A stretch of 51,505 nt of DNA, from assembly GCA_019455105.1 (NCBI GenBank), contig JACFMZ010000002.1:1-51505 (forward strand), in the 5' to 3' direction. Positions 7,552-14,855 of the stretch are shown one piece after another; within the stretch, counting starts at the first letter, position 1; every line of letters begins with the position of its first letter. Under the pieces are notes generated by a model, which was given only the letters and a program-made list of their open reading frames with translations, searched no databases and was not told the DNA's origin. The stretch comes from Bacteroidota bacterium (GTDB lineage Bacteria; Bacteroidota; Ignavibacteria; UBA10030; UBA8401). The translations under genes were made by a program, and so were the position numbers.

Positions 7552-7620
7552 AAAAACGTCAGTCATCCTTCGACGCATGCCGATAAACAACATCGGCATT
7601 TGCTCGGGATGACTGTTTTT
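7552..7620. repeat. Long imperfect palindrome (REP-like or bidirectional terminator)
   Basis: Outer arms CAGTCATCC (7560-7568) and GGATGACTG (7607-7615) and inner arms ATGCCGAT (7577-7584) and ATCGGCAT (7592-7599) form a two-part hairpin with a 7-base loop. A-run AAAAAC precedes and TTTTTC follows, so it could terminate transcription from both sides. The pattern GTCATCC-TTCGAC...GGATGAC resembles dispersed palindromic repeats seen in many genomes. Confidence 0.6.
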
Positions 7621-7688
7621 CTTGTTCTGTGCAACATTGGTTATTAAGTACAACATAAGAAGAAAAATATATCGTTAGATTTTAATCA

Positions 7689-8630
7689 ATGAAAACAATT
7701 CTCACGTCATCTGTTGCCAAAGCATCGGAAATTATTTTGAAAAATAACCTTGCCGCTTTTCCTACGGAAACTGTGTATGGTCTCGGCGCAAATGCGTACA
7801 GCAGCGCTGCGGTGAAAAAAATTTTTATTGCAAAAGGAAGACCAAGCGACAACCCGCTGATTGTGCATATCGGCGACATCGGCCAGCTTCCGTCTGTGAT
7901 ATCAAAAATTCCTCTCTTTGCCGAAAAACTTATTGCCGAATATTTCCCCGGTCCGTTAACGCTCGTTCTTCCGAAAAATAAAAATATTTCTTCTCTTGTT
8001 ACTGCGGGATTGCAAACAGTCGGCGTAAGAATTCCGAATCACAACATCGCACAAAAATTTTTAAAAGAATGCGGCGTGCCGGTAGCGGCGCCTTCGGCAA
8101 ATATTTCGGGCAAGCCGAGTCCCACAACGTGGCAGGCAGTACAGCAGGATTTGAACGGGAAAATTTCCTGTATTCTTAAAGGAAATCCTTCCCGCGTCGG
8201 CGTTGAATCGACGGTGGTGGACTGCACCGGGAAAACTCCGGTAATTTTGCGGGCGGGGGGCGTAACGCTGGAACAATTGAGAGAAATAATTCCTTCCACG
8301 CGTCTTTCACGACTGACGGCAAACGGAAAAGTAAAAAGCCCGGGAATGAAATATCGTCATTATTCTCCCCTGGCGAATGTTGTTGTTGTCGGCGGCGTAA
8401 AAGAGACTGTTCCATTAAAAAGTTCTGCGTATATTGGAATGGAGAAAACAAAAGAAAACGGATTCGGCGTAAAAAGAATCTGCCGCACCAAAGAGGAATA
8501 TGCTCAAGCGCTGTTTCATTTTTTCAGAGAATGCGATGCAAAAAAAATTGAGACGATCTACTGTGAACAAGTGAGCGAAGAAGGAATCGGCTTAGCGCTG
8601 ATGGATAGAATTCGAAAAGCCTCATTGTAA
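7689..8630 (+). CDS. sua5: Threonylcarbamoyl-AMP synthase (Sua5 type)
   Basis: The 313-residue protein makes threonylcarbamoyl-AMP from threonine, bicarbonate and ATP, the first step of t6A37 modification of ANN-decoding tRNAs. The N-terminal YrdC domain (about 1-200) shows AAFPTETVYGLGANA, KGRPSDNPLIVHI, YFPGPLTLVLP, GVRIPNHNIA, PSANISGKPSPT and ESTVVDCTG. After KSPGMKYRHYSP follows the Sua5 C-terminal domain (about 210-313), so it is the long Sua5 form rather than the short TsaC form. It probably acts in the cytoplasm. It is followed after 20 bases by murB on the same strand. Confidence 0.93.
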   Translation: MKTILTSSVAKASEIILKNNLAAFPTETVYGLGANAYSSAAVKKIFIAKGRPSDNPLIVHIGDIGQLPSVISKIPLFAEKLIAEYFPGPLTLVLPKNKNISSLVTAGLQTVGVRIPNHNIAQKFLKECGVPVAAPSANISGKPSPTTWQAVQQDLNGKISCILKGNPSRVGVESTVVDCTGKTPVILRAGGVTLEQLREIIPSTRLSRLTANGKVKSPGMKYRHYSPLANVVVVGGVKETVPLKSSAYIGMEKTKENGFGVKRICRTKEEYAQALFHFFRECDAKKIETIYCEQVSEEGIGLALMDRIRKASL

Positions 8631-8650
8631 GAATATTATTCGGGTGATCA

Positions 8651-9715
8651 TTGACGATACAAGAAAACATAGAATTGGCACCGTTCACCACCATTCAACT
8701 GGGCGGAAGAGCGAAATATTTTTGTTCCTGCGCGTCGGAAGAGGAATTGAGAGATGCGCTCTTTTTTGCCGGCAGAAAAAAACTCCGCACGCATATTCTC
8801 GGCGGCGGCAGCAATACAATTTTTTTGGATGAAGGGTTTGACGGGCTGGTGATAAAAATTAATTTTAAAGGCATTACGTTTACCGATAATGGAAAAGAGA
8901 TACTGGTTTCGGCAAAGGCGGGAGAAGATTGGGACAGTCTTGTTTCGCTCTGCGCGGAGCAGGGCTATGCCGGCATTGAATGTCTTTCCGGTATTCCGGG
9001 AAGCGTCGGCGCCGTACCGATACAAAATGTCGGCGCGTACGGGCAGGAAGTGAAAGATACAATTGAAAAAGTGAAAGTAATTCATCAAAGTACGTTCAAT
9101 AGAATTTCATTTTCAAAATTCGACTGCCGGTTTTCTTATCGCATGAGCCGTTTTAAGCGGGAAGATGCGGGAAAATATATCGTTACGGAAGTCGTTTTCC
9201 GGCTGCAGAAAAACGGACGGCCGACGACCGCGTATCCTGAAGTGAAGCAAACCATGGAATCCCAGCTTCATCTCCCTTCGCTTGCCGATGGGAAAGAAGC
9301 GCTCGAAGCCGTGAGAAAAACCGTATTGTCGCTTCGAAGAAAAAAATCGATGGTGATTGATGCGAACGATATGAATACAAAATCGGTCGGCTCATTTTTT
9401 TTAAATCCGTTTGTTGACAACGAACAATTTTCACTTATGACGGAAAGATGGAAAAGCGCCGGCAACGAAACGGTAATTCCCTCGTTCTCATCCGAAGGAA
9501 AAATAAAACTTCCCGCCGCCTGGCTGATTGAAAAATCAGGGTTTCACAAAGGATATACAACACAAGGCGCCGGCATTTCTGAAAATCATTCGCTGGCGTT
9601 AGTCAACCGCGGCGGCACAACAAAAGATTTGCTGAATTTAGCAAAAGAAATTCAGGAAGGCGTGCAGGAAAAATTCGGCGTGAGGCTGGAGCTGGAAGTG
9701 AATGTTATTCAGTAA
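8651..9715 (+). CDS. murB: UDP-N-acetylenolpyruvoylglucosamine reductase
   Basis: The protein catalyses the NADPH-dependent second step of UDP-MurNAc synthesis for peptidoglycan and uses FAD. Visible signatures are FTTIQLGGRAKYF (residues about 12-24), LGGGSNTIFLDEGFDGLVI, GIECLSGIPGSVGAVPIQNV then GAYGQEV (FAD-binding), SVGSFFLNPF with the catalytic Ser region, and PAAWLIEKSGFHKG. At 354 residues it is the long type I form. The start is a TTG with GGGTGA just upstream; there is no in-frame ATG near the conserved N-terminus. It is probably co-transcribed with sua5. Confidence 0.93.
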   Translation: MTIQENIELAPFTTIQLGGRAKYFCSCASEEELRDALFFAGRKKLRTHILGGGSNTIFLDEGFDGLVIKINFKGITFTDNGKEILVSAKAGEDWDSLVSLCAEQGYAGIECLSGIPGSVGAVPIQNVGAYGQEVKDTIEKVKVIHQSTFNRISFSKFDCRFSYRMSRFKREDAGKYIVTEVVFRLQKNGRPTTAYPEVKQTMESQLHLPSLADGKEALEAVRKTVLSLRRKKSMVIDANDMNTKSVGSFFLNPFVDNEQFSLMTERWKSAGNETVIPSFSSEGKIKLPAAWLIEKSGFHKGYTTQGAGISENHSLALVNRGGTTKDLLNLAKEIQEGVQEKFGVRLELEVNVIQ

Positions 9716-9748
9716 TTTTTTATTTTTTAAAGAACTAAGGAGGAAGCG

Positions 9749-10483
9749 ATGATGAAAATTTTATTTTGTGCGTTATTGTTCAGTTCGTACGTTCTTGCCT
9801 TTGAAGCAGGCGACGGCAGCATGAAAAAAATAAAAACCGCAGACAGCGTTGATGCGAATATATTCCTTGTCCGTTCATCCGAGCCGACAAAAAATTTTCT
9901 CTTTTTGTTTCACGAATGGTGGGGATTGAATGACAACATTAAGCAAGAAGCTCGCAAACTACAAAAAGCATTGCCGAAGGTGAATGTTGTTGCCGTTGAT
10001 TTGTATGACGGAAAAGTTACTGACGATCCGAAAACAGCGGGGGAATATGTTCAGCAAATGAATCCCGAACGGGCGGCATCAATTATAAAAGGAGCCATTG
10101 CCTATGCCGGCAGCGGCGCGAAAATTGCTTCTCTCGGCTGGTGTTTCGGCGGAGGGTGGTCGCTGCAGAGCGCGCTTCTGGAAGAACATCAGGCGGCGGG
10201 ATGCGTGATCTATTACGGCATGCCGGAAAAAAATATTGAACGGTTAAAAACATTACAGTGCAATGTGCTGGGAATTTTCGGCACGCAGGATGGTTCAATT
10301 ACGCCTCAGATTGTGAAAGAGTTTGAGAACAATATGAAAGAAGCAAAAAAGAAACTTGAAGTCCGTAATTATAACGCGCCTCATGCTTTTGCAAATCCCA
10401 GCAACCCGAAGTATGATAAAACAAAAACGGAAGATGCCTACAAACATACCATGGCGTTCTTAAAAAAATCATTCGGATTATAA
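9749..10483 (+). CDS. Exported dienelactone hydrolase-family protein
   Basis: The 244-residue product has a signal peptide (KILFCALLFSSYVLAFEA) and a dienelactone hydrolase fold with the Cys-Asp-His triad: GWCFGGGW (Cys near residue 131), FGTQDGSI (Asp near 177) and NAPHAFANP (His near 211). The conserved glutamate motif FHEWWGLND is near residue 51. It is a periplasmic or secreted esterase/hydrolase of unknown substrate. A strong ribosome-binding site (AAGGAGG) precedes two consecutive ATG codons; I chose the first. Confidence 0.85.
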   Translation: MMKILFCALLFSSYVLAFEAGDGSMKKIKTADSVDANIFLVRSSEPTKNFLFLFHEWWGLNDNIKQEARKLQKALPKVNVVAVDLYDGKVTDDPKTAGEYVQQMNPERAASIIKGAIAYAGSGAKIASLGWCFGGGWSLQSALLEEHQAAGCVIYYGMPEKNIERLKTLQCNVLGIFGTQDGSITPQIVKEFENNMKEAKKKLEVRNYNAPHAFANPSNPKYDKTKTEDAYKHTMAFLKKSFGL

Positions 10484-10492
10484 ATTGTTATT

Positions 10493-10882
10493 GTGAAAAA
10501 TCCGCACGCCATAGACCGTAAGTTTCTTGAAGAGCAGTCTGCCGGCATTACGGAAGAAGATATCCGCCGGATTCAACCGAAGCTGAAAGAGATTCGCCGG
10601 GAATTTGAGCGGCAGGCGCCGCTGAAACGATTCTTTGAAGATGCTAAACTTCTTATTCTGCTTCTGCAGGAATATCATTCGGGAAATTACCGCACCGTTC
10701 CGTGGTGGGCAATTTCCGCCGTTGTGTTTGCGCTGCTGTATGTATTTAATCCGATGGATATTATTCCGGAATTTATTCCCGTCATCGGATATATTGACGA
10801 TGCGGCGGTGGTTGCTCTCTGTCTTTCGTTTATTGAAGAAGAACTTGTAAAATTTCAATTCTGGAAGTTACGTCATCAATGA
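10493..10882 (+). CDS. YkvA-like DUF1232 membrane protein
   Basis: The 129-residue protein has a polar helical N-terminal half and then the DUF1232 motif with a hydrophobic segment (VVFALLYVFNPMDIIPEFIP, then VIGYIDDAAVVALCLSFI). The role of the family is unknown. The start is GTG, 9 bases after the previous stop, and the end overlaps the next gene by 4 bases (ATGA), so translation is probably coupled. Confidence 0.8.
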   Translation: MKNPHAIDRKFLEEQSAGITEEDIRRIQPKLKEIRREFERQAPLKRFFEDAKLLILLLQEYHSGNYRTVPWWAISAVVFALLYVFNPMDIIPEFIPVIGYIDDAAVVALCLSFIEEELVKFQFWKLRHQ

Positions 10883-11538
10883 GAAAAATACTATTAATGG
10901 TATCCGTTTTTCCGGTACTGCTTTTTTCGCAGACTCCGTACGATTCTTTATACTTGAAAAGTAAATTTTACGCCTCACAGATTGCAAACTATCAGCTTTC
11001 GAGGACAAAAAGCGCCGATGTGGTGATGCTCGGAAATTCCATCACCTATGGAGGCAATTGGAATGAGCTGCTGGGAAGAGAACGGATTATAAACCGAGGC
11101 ATTGTCGGTGATAATCTTCCGGGAATTCTCCGGCGGATGAATTACGTGTATGCGCTGAAACCAAAACTCTGTTTTATTATGGCGGGAATTAATGATTTAT
11201 ACGCTGATGCTTCGGTGGATGAAATTCTTATCCGCTATGCTATGGTTGTTGATACACTCCGTGCGAACGCGATTATTCCGGTTATTCAGTCAACGCTTCA
11301 TGCAAATCCGAAATGGAAACGAACCGAAGAAAAAAATCCTCTCGTTACGCAATTGAACAGTAAATTAAAACTGTTCGCGCTTCAGAAACATCTGGAGTTT
11401 ATCAATCTCGATTCGCTTCTTTCAAAAAATGAAATATTACAAGATGAATATACCACCGACGGAATTCATCTTACTCCGCAGGCATACGCGGTGTGGAGAG
11501 AGCTGCTGGATGCAGTTTTACGAAAGTACGGCTTGTAA
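10879..11538 (+). CDS. SGNH/GDSL-type esterase, exported
   Basis: The 219-residue protein has a signal peptide (MRKILLMVSVFPVLLFSQ) and the four SGNH blocks: block I VVMLGNSITYGG (Ser near residue 53), block II INRGIVGDNLPG (Gly), block III MAGINDLY (Asn) and block V TTDGIHLTPQAY (Asp and His). It resembles periplasmic acyl esterases and PAF-acetylhydrolase-like enzymes acting on carbohydrate or lipid esters. It overlaps the upstream YkvA-like gene by 4 bases, which suggests a four-gene run from 9749. Confidence 0.87.
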   Translation: MRKILLMVSVFPVLLFSQTPYDSLYLKSKFYASQIANYQLSRTKSADVVMLGNSITYGGNWNELLGRERIINRGIVGDNLPGILRRMNYVYALKPKLCFIMAGINDLYADASVDEILIRYAMVVDTLRANAIIPVIQSTLHANPKWKRTEEKNPLVTQLNSKLKLFALQKHLEFINLDSLLSKNEILQDEYTTDGIHLTPQAYAVWRELLDAVLRKYGL

Positions 11539-11545
11539 AAATATC

Positions 11546-11575
11546 TTGTAAATCAAAAAGAAAAAATTGTATCTT
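11546..11575 (+). promoter_or_regulatory. Candidate promoter of the FKBP gene
   Basis: TTGTAA (11546-11551), an 18-base A-rich spacer and TATCTT (11570-11575) form a plausible -35/-10 pair. Transcription would start near 11582, just before the hairpin at 11587-11608. The call is by pattern only. Confidence 0.4.
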
Positions 11576-11586
11576 AATGCAAGTTT

Positions 11587-11608
11587 AACGTCCCTGTAAC
11601 GGGACGTT
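11587..11608 (+). terminator. Hairpin between the esterase and FKBP genes
   Basis: AACGTCCC (11587-11594) and GGGACGTT (11601-11608) pair perfectly over 8 bases with a 6-base loop, followed by ATTTGTG. It may terminate the esterase transcript. If the candidate promoter just upstream is real, it would instead be a 5'-leader stem of the FKBP messenger. Confidence 0.6.
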
Positions 11609-11642
11609 ATTTGTGTACACATATAATAGAAGAGGATCGTTC

Positions 11643-12407
11643 ATGAAAAAACTTGTTGTTGTGGTGTTGGTTTGTCTGTTCGGCACGCTGCCGATAACAG
11701 CACAGAAAGCGAAAACGAAAAAAACACCGGCGCCGCAAAAAACTACAGCACCGCAAAAAGCAGAAGCTGCGGTAAAAACTAATGCGGAAAAAATGAGTTA
11801 TGCCGTCGGGTATGATCTTGCGTTAAAGATTTATGCCGATATGAAAAACAAAGGATTAGAGTTTGAAATTCCTTCTTTTCTCGAAGGAATGCAGGATGCT
11901 TTTTTGAATAAAGAAGTAAAACTTACGCCGGAAGAGGCGCAAGCCGCAATGATGGAATATCAACAATTGCTGCAGACAAAACAGGAAGAGCAGAGAAAAA
12001 AATATACCGAGATGCTGGAGAAAGTAAAAAAAGAGGGAGAAGACTTTCTTGCAGAAAATAAAAAGAACGACAGCGTAAAAGTTACCGCCAGCGGACTGCA
12101 ATATAAAATTCTACGGACCGGTTCCGGTCCATCGCCGGCGGAAACCAGCACCGTTGTTGTGGATTACCGCGGACGATTGATTAACGGAACTATTTTTGAC
12201 GAATCATACGCGCGGGGCGAGCCGGCAACATTTAAATTAAATCAGGTTATCCGCGGCTGGACAGAAGGTTTGCAATTAATGAATACCGGAGCAAAATTTG
12301 AATTTTATGTTCCCAGCGATCTTGCGTACGGCGACCGTCAGGCAGGAAGTTTGATTCCGGCCGGTTCTACATTAATTTTTGAAGTTGAACTGAAAGAGAT
12401 AAAATAA
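11643..12407 (+). CDS. FKBP-type peptidyl-prolyl cis-trans isomerase (FklB/Mip-like)
   Basis: The protein is exported (MKKLVVVVLVCLFGTLPITA) and has a Lys/Pro/Ala-rich linker, an N-terminal helical dimerisation domain (MSYAVGYDLALKIY, EGMQDAFLNKEVKLT, then a long charged helix) and a C-terminal FKBP domain (about residues 165-254: YKILRTGSG, VVDYRGRLINGTIFDESY, VIRGWTEGLQLM, FYVPSDLAYG, IPAGSTLIFEVELKEI). It helps fold proteins in the periplasm. The ATG at 11643 is preferred over one 30 bases upstream because it starts the signal peptide and follows AGAGGA. A strong terminator follows. Confidence 0.9.
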   Translation: MKKLVVVVLVCLFGTLPITAQKAKTKKTPAPQKTTAPQKAEAAVKTNAEKMSYAVGYDLALKIYADMKNKGLEFEIPSFLEGMQDAFLNKEVKLTPEEAQAAMMEYQQLLQTKQEEQRKKYTEMLEKVKKEGEDFLAENKKNDSVKVTASGLQYKILRTGSGPSPAETSTVVVDYRGRLINGTIFDESYARGEPATFKLNQVIRGWTEGLQLMNTGAKFEFYVPSDLAYGDRQAGSLIPAGSTLIFEVELKEIK

Positions 12408-12433
12408 CATCGTTCTGAAAATTTGAATTTCAC

Positions 12434-12468
12434 AAACGCCGCTTTGTTATGCGGCGTTTCTTTTTTAC
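12434..12468 (+). terminator. Rho-independent terminator after the FKBP gene
   Basis: AAACGCCGC (12434-12442) pairs with GCGGCGTTT (12451-12459) across an 8-base loop and is followed by TCTTTTTT. Confidence 0.88.
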
Positions 12469-12519
12469 TCTCGGTGATTTCTCCGTATATTGTGCGTAAT
12501 AAATCTGAAAGGAACTTCT

Positions 12520-13542
12520 ATGTCCACAAAGGCAGTCTTAATTACCGGAGCTAACGGAGAAATCGGGCACGGATTAATAACACAATTGACAGAACGAAAT
12601 CCGAATCTCCGTGTTGTTGCGCTGGATGTTCATCCGGTGAATAAAGAATTAAAAGAGCGCTGTCACGAAACCATTGTCGGCGATATTATGGATACCGTAA
12701 TGATTGACCGTCTTGCGGCGTTTTATGATTTTCAATCCATTTATCATCTTGCGGCAATTCTTTCCACCAAAGCCGAACGCGAACCGGTTCTCGGTCATCG
12801 CATTAATGTTGATGGAACTTTAAATCTTCTGGAACTTGCTGCGCGCCAATCGCGGGCATCCGGCGAAAATGTAAAATTTTTATTTCCCAGCTCAATAGCC
12901 GCGTACGGTCTGCCGGATGTAGAAACAAAAATGCGCGCCGGAAAAGTGAAAGAAGATGAATGGTCAAGCGCCCGCACAATGTACGGCATTAATAAAAAAT
13001 ACTGCGAAGATCTCGGCCGTTATTATAATTGGTATTACCGCCAGACCGATCCGCAGAGCGCGGCGGGGCATGTTGATTTCCGCGCCATCCGCTTTCCGGG
13101 ATTAATCAGCGCCGTTACGCTGCCGACCGGCGGAACGAGCGATTACGGACCGGAGATGATGCATTTTGCCGCGCAGGGAAAAGAATATAACTGCTTTGTA
13201 CCGGAAACCGCCACGCTTCCGTTTATGGTAATGGTTGATGCCATTAATGCGCTCTTGCAGCTCGAAGCCGCGCCGGCTAAAAATCTTACGGCGTTAGTGT
13301 ACAATATCGGCGCATTCAGCGTTACGGCAAAAGAATTTTATGATGTGATAAAAAAATATTTTCCCGGCGCGAAAGTAAATTTTGCTCCGGATGCGCTTCG
13401 CCAAAAAATTGTAGACAGTTGGCCCGCCGATGTTGATGATTCGCTGGCAAAAAGAGAATGGGGCTGGAAGCATGAATATGATTTTCACCGCGCCTTTGAG
13501 GAATATTTAATTCCCGCCGTAAAACAGCGCTATCAAAAATAA
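12520..13542 (+). CDS. NAD-dependent epimerase-type L-threonine 3-dehydrogenase
   Basis: The 340-residue extended SDR has the Rossmann motif GANGEIG (about residues 11-17), the acidic end of beta2 (VVALDVHP), a Ser in FPSSIAAYG and the active YGINK (Tyr and Lys). The C-terminal half matches SDR-type threonine dehydrogenases: RFPGLISAVTLPTGGTSDYG, FMVMVDAINALLQL, YNIGAFSVTAKEF and DSWPADVDDSLAKREWGW. It would oxidise L-threonine to 2-amino-3-ketobutyrate with NAD+. The ATG at 12520 follows AAAGGAA and is preferred over a TTG/GTG-type start 30 bases earlier. A related sugar epimerase role is possible but less likely. Confidence 0.8.
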   Translation: MSTKAVLITGANGEIGHGLITQLTERNPNLRVVALDVHPVNKELKERCHETIVGDIMDTVMIDRLAAFYDFQSIYHLAAILSTKAEREPVLGHRINVDGTLNLLELAARQSRASGENVKFLFPSSIAAYGLPDVETKMRAGKVKEDEWSSARTMYGINKKYCEDLGRYYNWYYRQTDPQSAAGHVDFRAIRFPGLISAVTLPTGGTSDYGPEMMHFAAQGKEYNCFVPETATLPFMVMVDAINALLQLEAAPAKNLTALVYNIGAFSVTAKEFYDVIKKYFPGAKVNFAPDALRQKIVDSWPADVDDSLAKREWGWKHEYDFHRAFEEYLIPAVKQRYQK

Positions 13543-13580
13543 TAAATAACGAAAAAAACGAATACTCAATTCATCTTTTT

Positions 13581-14063
13581 TTATTTTTCCGGGCGAAAGT
13601 AAATCGGAAGGCGGGCTTCGCCGGCAATTTTTTCCGCCAGCTGTTTCCCTTCGCTGCTGAATGCCCAGCAGCATAATTCCTGAATGCGGTAAGTTTTTTG
13701 AATTTCGCGGAGCGAAGAAAGAACGAGATTTTTAATTATTCCTTTCCGCCGGAATTCCGGAAGAACAAGCGCAGAGCAGAGATAAAGAGCGGAAAATTCT
13801 TTTTCGCGCAGCGTTCGTTCAAACAGCTCTTTTTCGGAAAGCTGGCACGCAAGAAACAATTCCATAACGGAACGGGTAACGGGAATAACAATTGACCAGG
13901 CAGCCGGACCGTTTTCATTGTGGTATTCTCCCATACACGCAGGATGAACGGCGTGAAGCTGCGCCATTACCGCTTCGTTCACATCCAGCTGATTCGGATC
14001 ATTCTTTGCGCTGAAAAATTCATCCGCTAAGCGCATCAGCCGGGAAAAATTATCCTGTTTCAT
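13581..14063 (-). CDS. GNAT-like acetyltransferase
   Basis: The 160-residue protein (starting MKQDNFSRLMRLADEFF) shows the acetyl-CoA-binding pattern of GNAT enzymes, CSALVLPEFRRKGIIKNLVL (about residues 105-124), after a beta-rich stretch that includes AWSIVIPVT. The substrate is unknown. The start at 14063 is chosen because an upstream extension to 14264 would overlap the divergent gene at 14151 and has poor content. It converges with the epimerase gene. Confidence 0.65.
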   Translation of the reverse strand: MKQDNFSRLMRLADEFFSAKNDPNQLDVNEAVMAQLHAVHPACMGEYHNENGPAAWSIVIPVTRSVMELFLACQLSEKELFERTLREKEFSALYLCSALVLPEFRRKGIIKNLVLSSLREIQKTYRIQELCCWAFSSEGKQLAEKIAGEARLPIYFRPEK

Positions 14064-14150
14064 ATTGCTGCCATAAGAAGAAAAGAAAATTCGTTTCACA
14101 TTCCACTGAGAAAAATCGTATTTTATTCTGTCAATACAAAGGAAAAGTTT

Positions 14151-14390
14151 ATGAACGACCGCATTGCCATTGAACTGCGCTGCAGTAAAACACCGGACGG
14201 AAAATATAATGCAAAGACTTTCTTTAACGGTAAAGAACAAAAAGGAAAAGAATTTTCTGTTCATCGATCCACGGATTTTGCTGTGGTGCAGTTATATCAA
14301 CGGCTGAAAAACGAACATGCCGCTTCGGAAATACAGGTGAAAGGATTAGATCCGCAGAGCCTGCAAAAAATATTTCAATGGAAGAAATAA
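14151..14390 (+). CDS. Small hypothetical protein, 79 residues
   Basis: The product is charged and soluble (NDRIAIELRCSKTPDGKYNA at the start, ending LQKIFQWKK). I do not recognise a family. The first half looks beta-rich, the second helical. It is preceded by AAGGAAAAG, and its end overlaps or closely precedes the zincin gene, so the two are probably one transcript. Confidence 0.6.
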   Translation: MNDRIAIELRCSKTPDGKYNAKTFFNGKEQKGKEFSVHRSTDFAVVQLYQRLKNEHAASEIQVKGLDPQSLQKIFQWKK

Positions 14391-14413
14391 TAATTCCGGC
14401 ATTGGTATTCACT

Positions 14414-14791
14414 ATGACCCGCGAACAGTTTGAACACCTTGCTCAAGAAGCGTTCGACAATCTTCCGGCGGATTTTCGCGACCGCGTAGAGAATGTGCAG
14501 ATTGTTATCGAGGAATATCCTTCCGATGATGTGATAAAAAAAATGAAGATCAACCGCGGTTCGCTGTTAGGATTGTATCAAGGTATTCCGCTGACACAGC
14601 GCGGACAGTGGTACGGCATGAGCGCCACTGTTCCGGATAAAATTTCTCTCTACCAAAAAAATATTGAATCCGTCTGCCGGAACGATGAAGAAATTGAGCG
14701 GAGAATTACCGAAGTGCTGTACCACGAACTCGGACATTATTTTGGAATGGATGAAAAGCAGGTGAGAGAAGCGATGAGAAAGTTTATTTGA
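14414..14791 (+). CDS. Minimal zinc metallopeptidase-like protein (zincin_1)
   Basis: The 125-residue protein has MTREQFEHLAQEAFDNLP at its N-terminus and the zinc-binding signature YHELGHYFGMDE (HExxHxxxxxD) near the C-terminus, the pattern of the short metallopeptidase family often found in bacteria with unknown substrates. GLYQGIPLTQRG and IEEYPSDDV are typical family segments. An ATG 36 bases upstream at 14378, overlapping the preceding gene, is also possible; the later ATG fits the family's usual start. Confidence 0.8.
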   Translation: MTREQFEHLAQEAFDNLPADFRDRVENVQIVIEEYPSDDVIKKMKINRGSLLGLYQGIPLTQRGQWYGMSATVPDKISLYQKNIESVCRNDEEIERRITEVLYHELGHYFGMDEKQVREAMRKFI

Positions 14792-14855
14792 GTAATCAAT
14801 CTTGATTATGGAAATAAGGTCAGTTAGATTGTAGAAAAATAAAGAAGGTTATACT

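Noticed and set aside
4300-7650. CRISPR array
   Set aside because: The repeats are few, long and irregularly spaced around genes; there are no short regular repeats with unique spacers and no cas genes.
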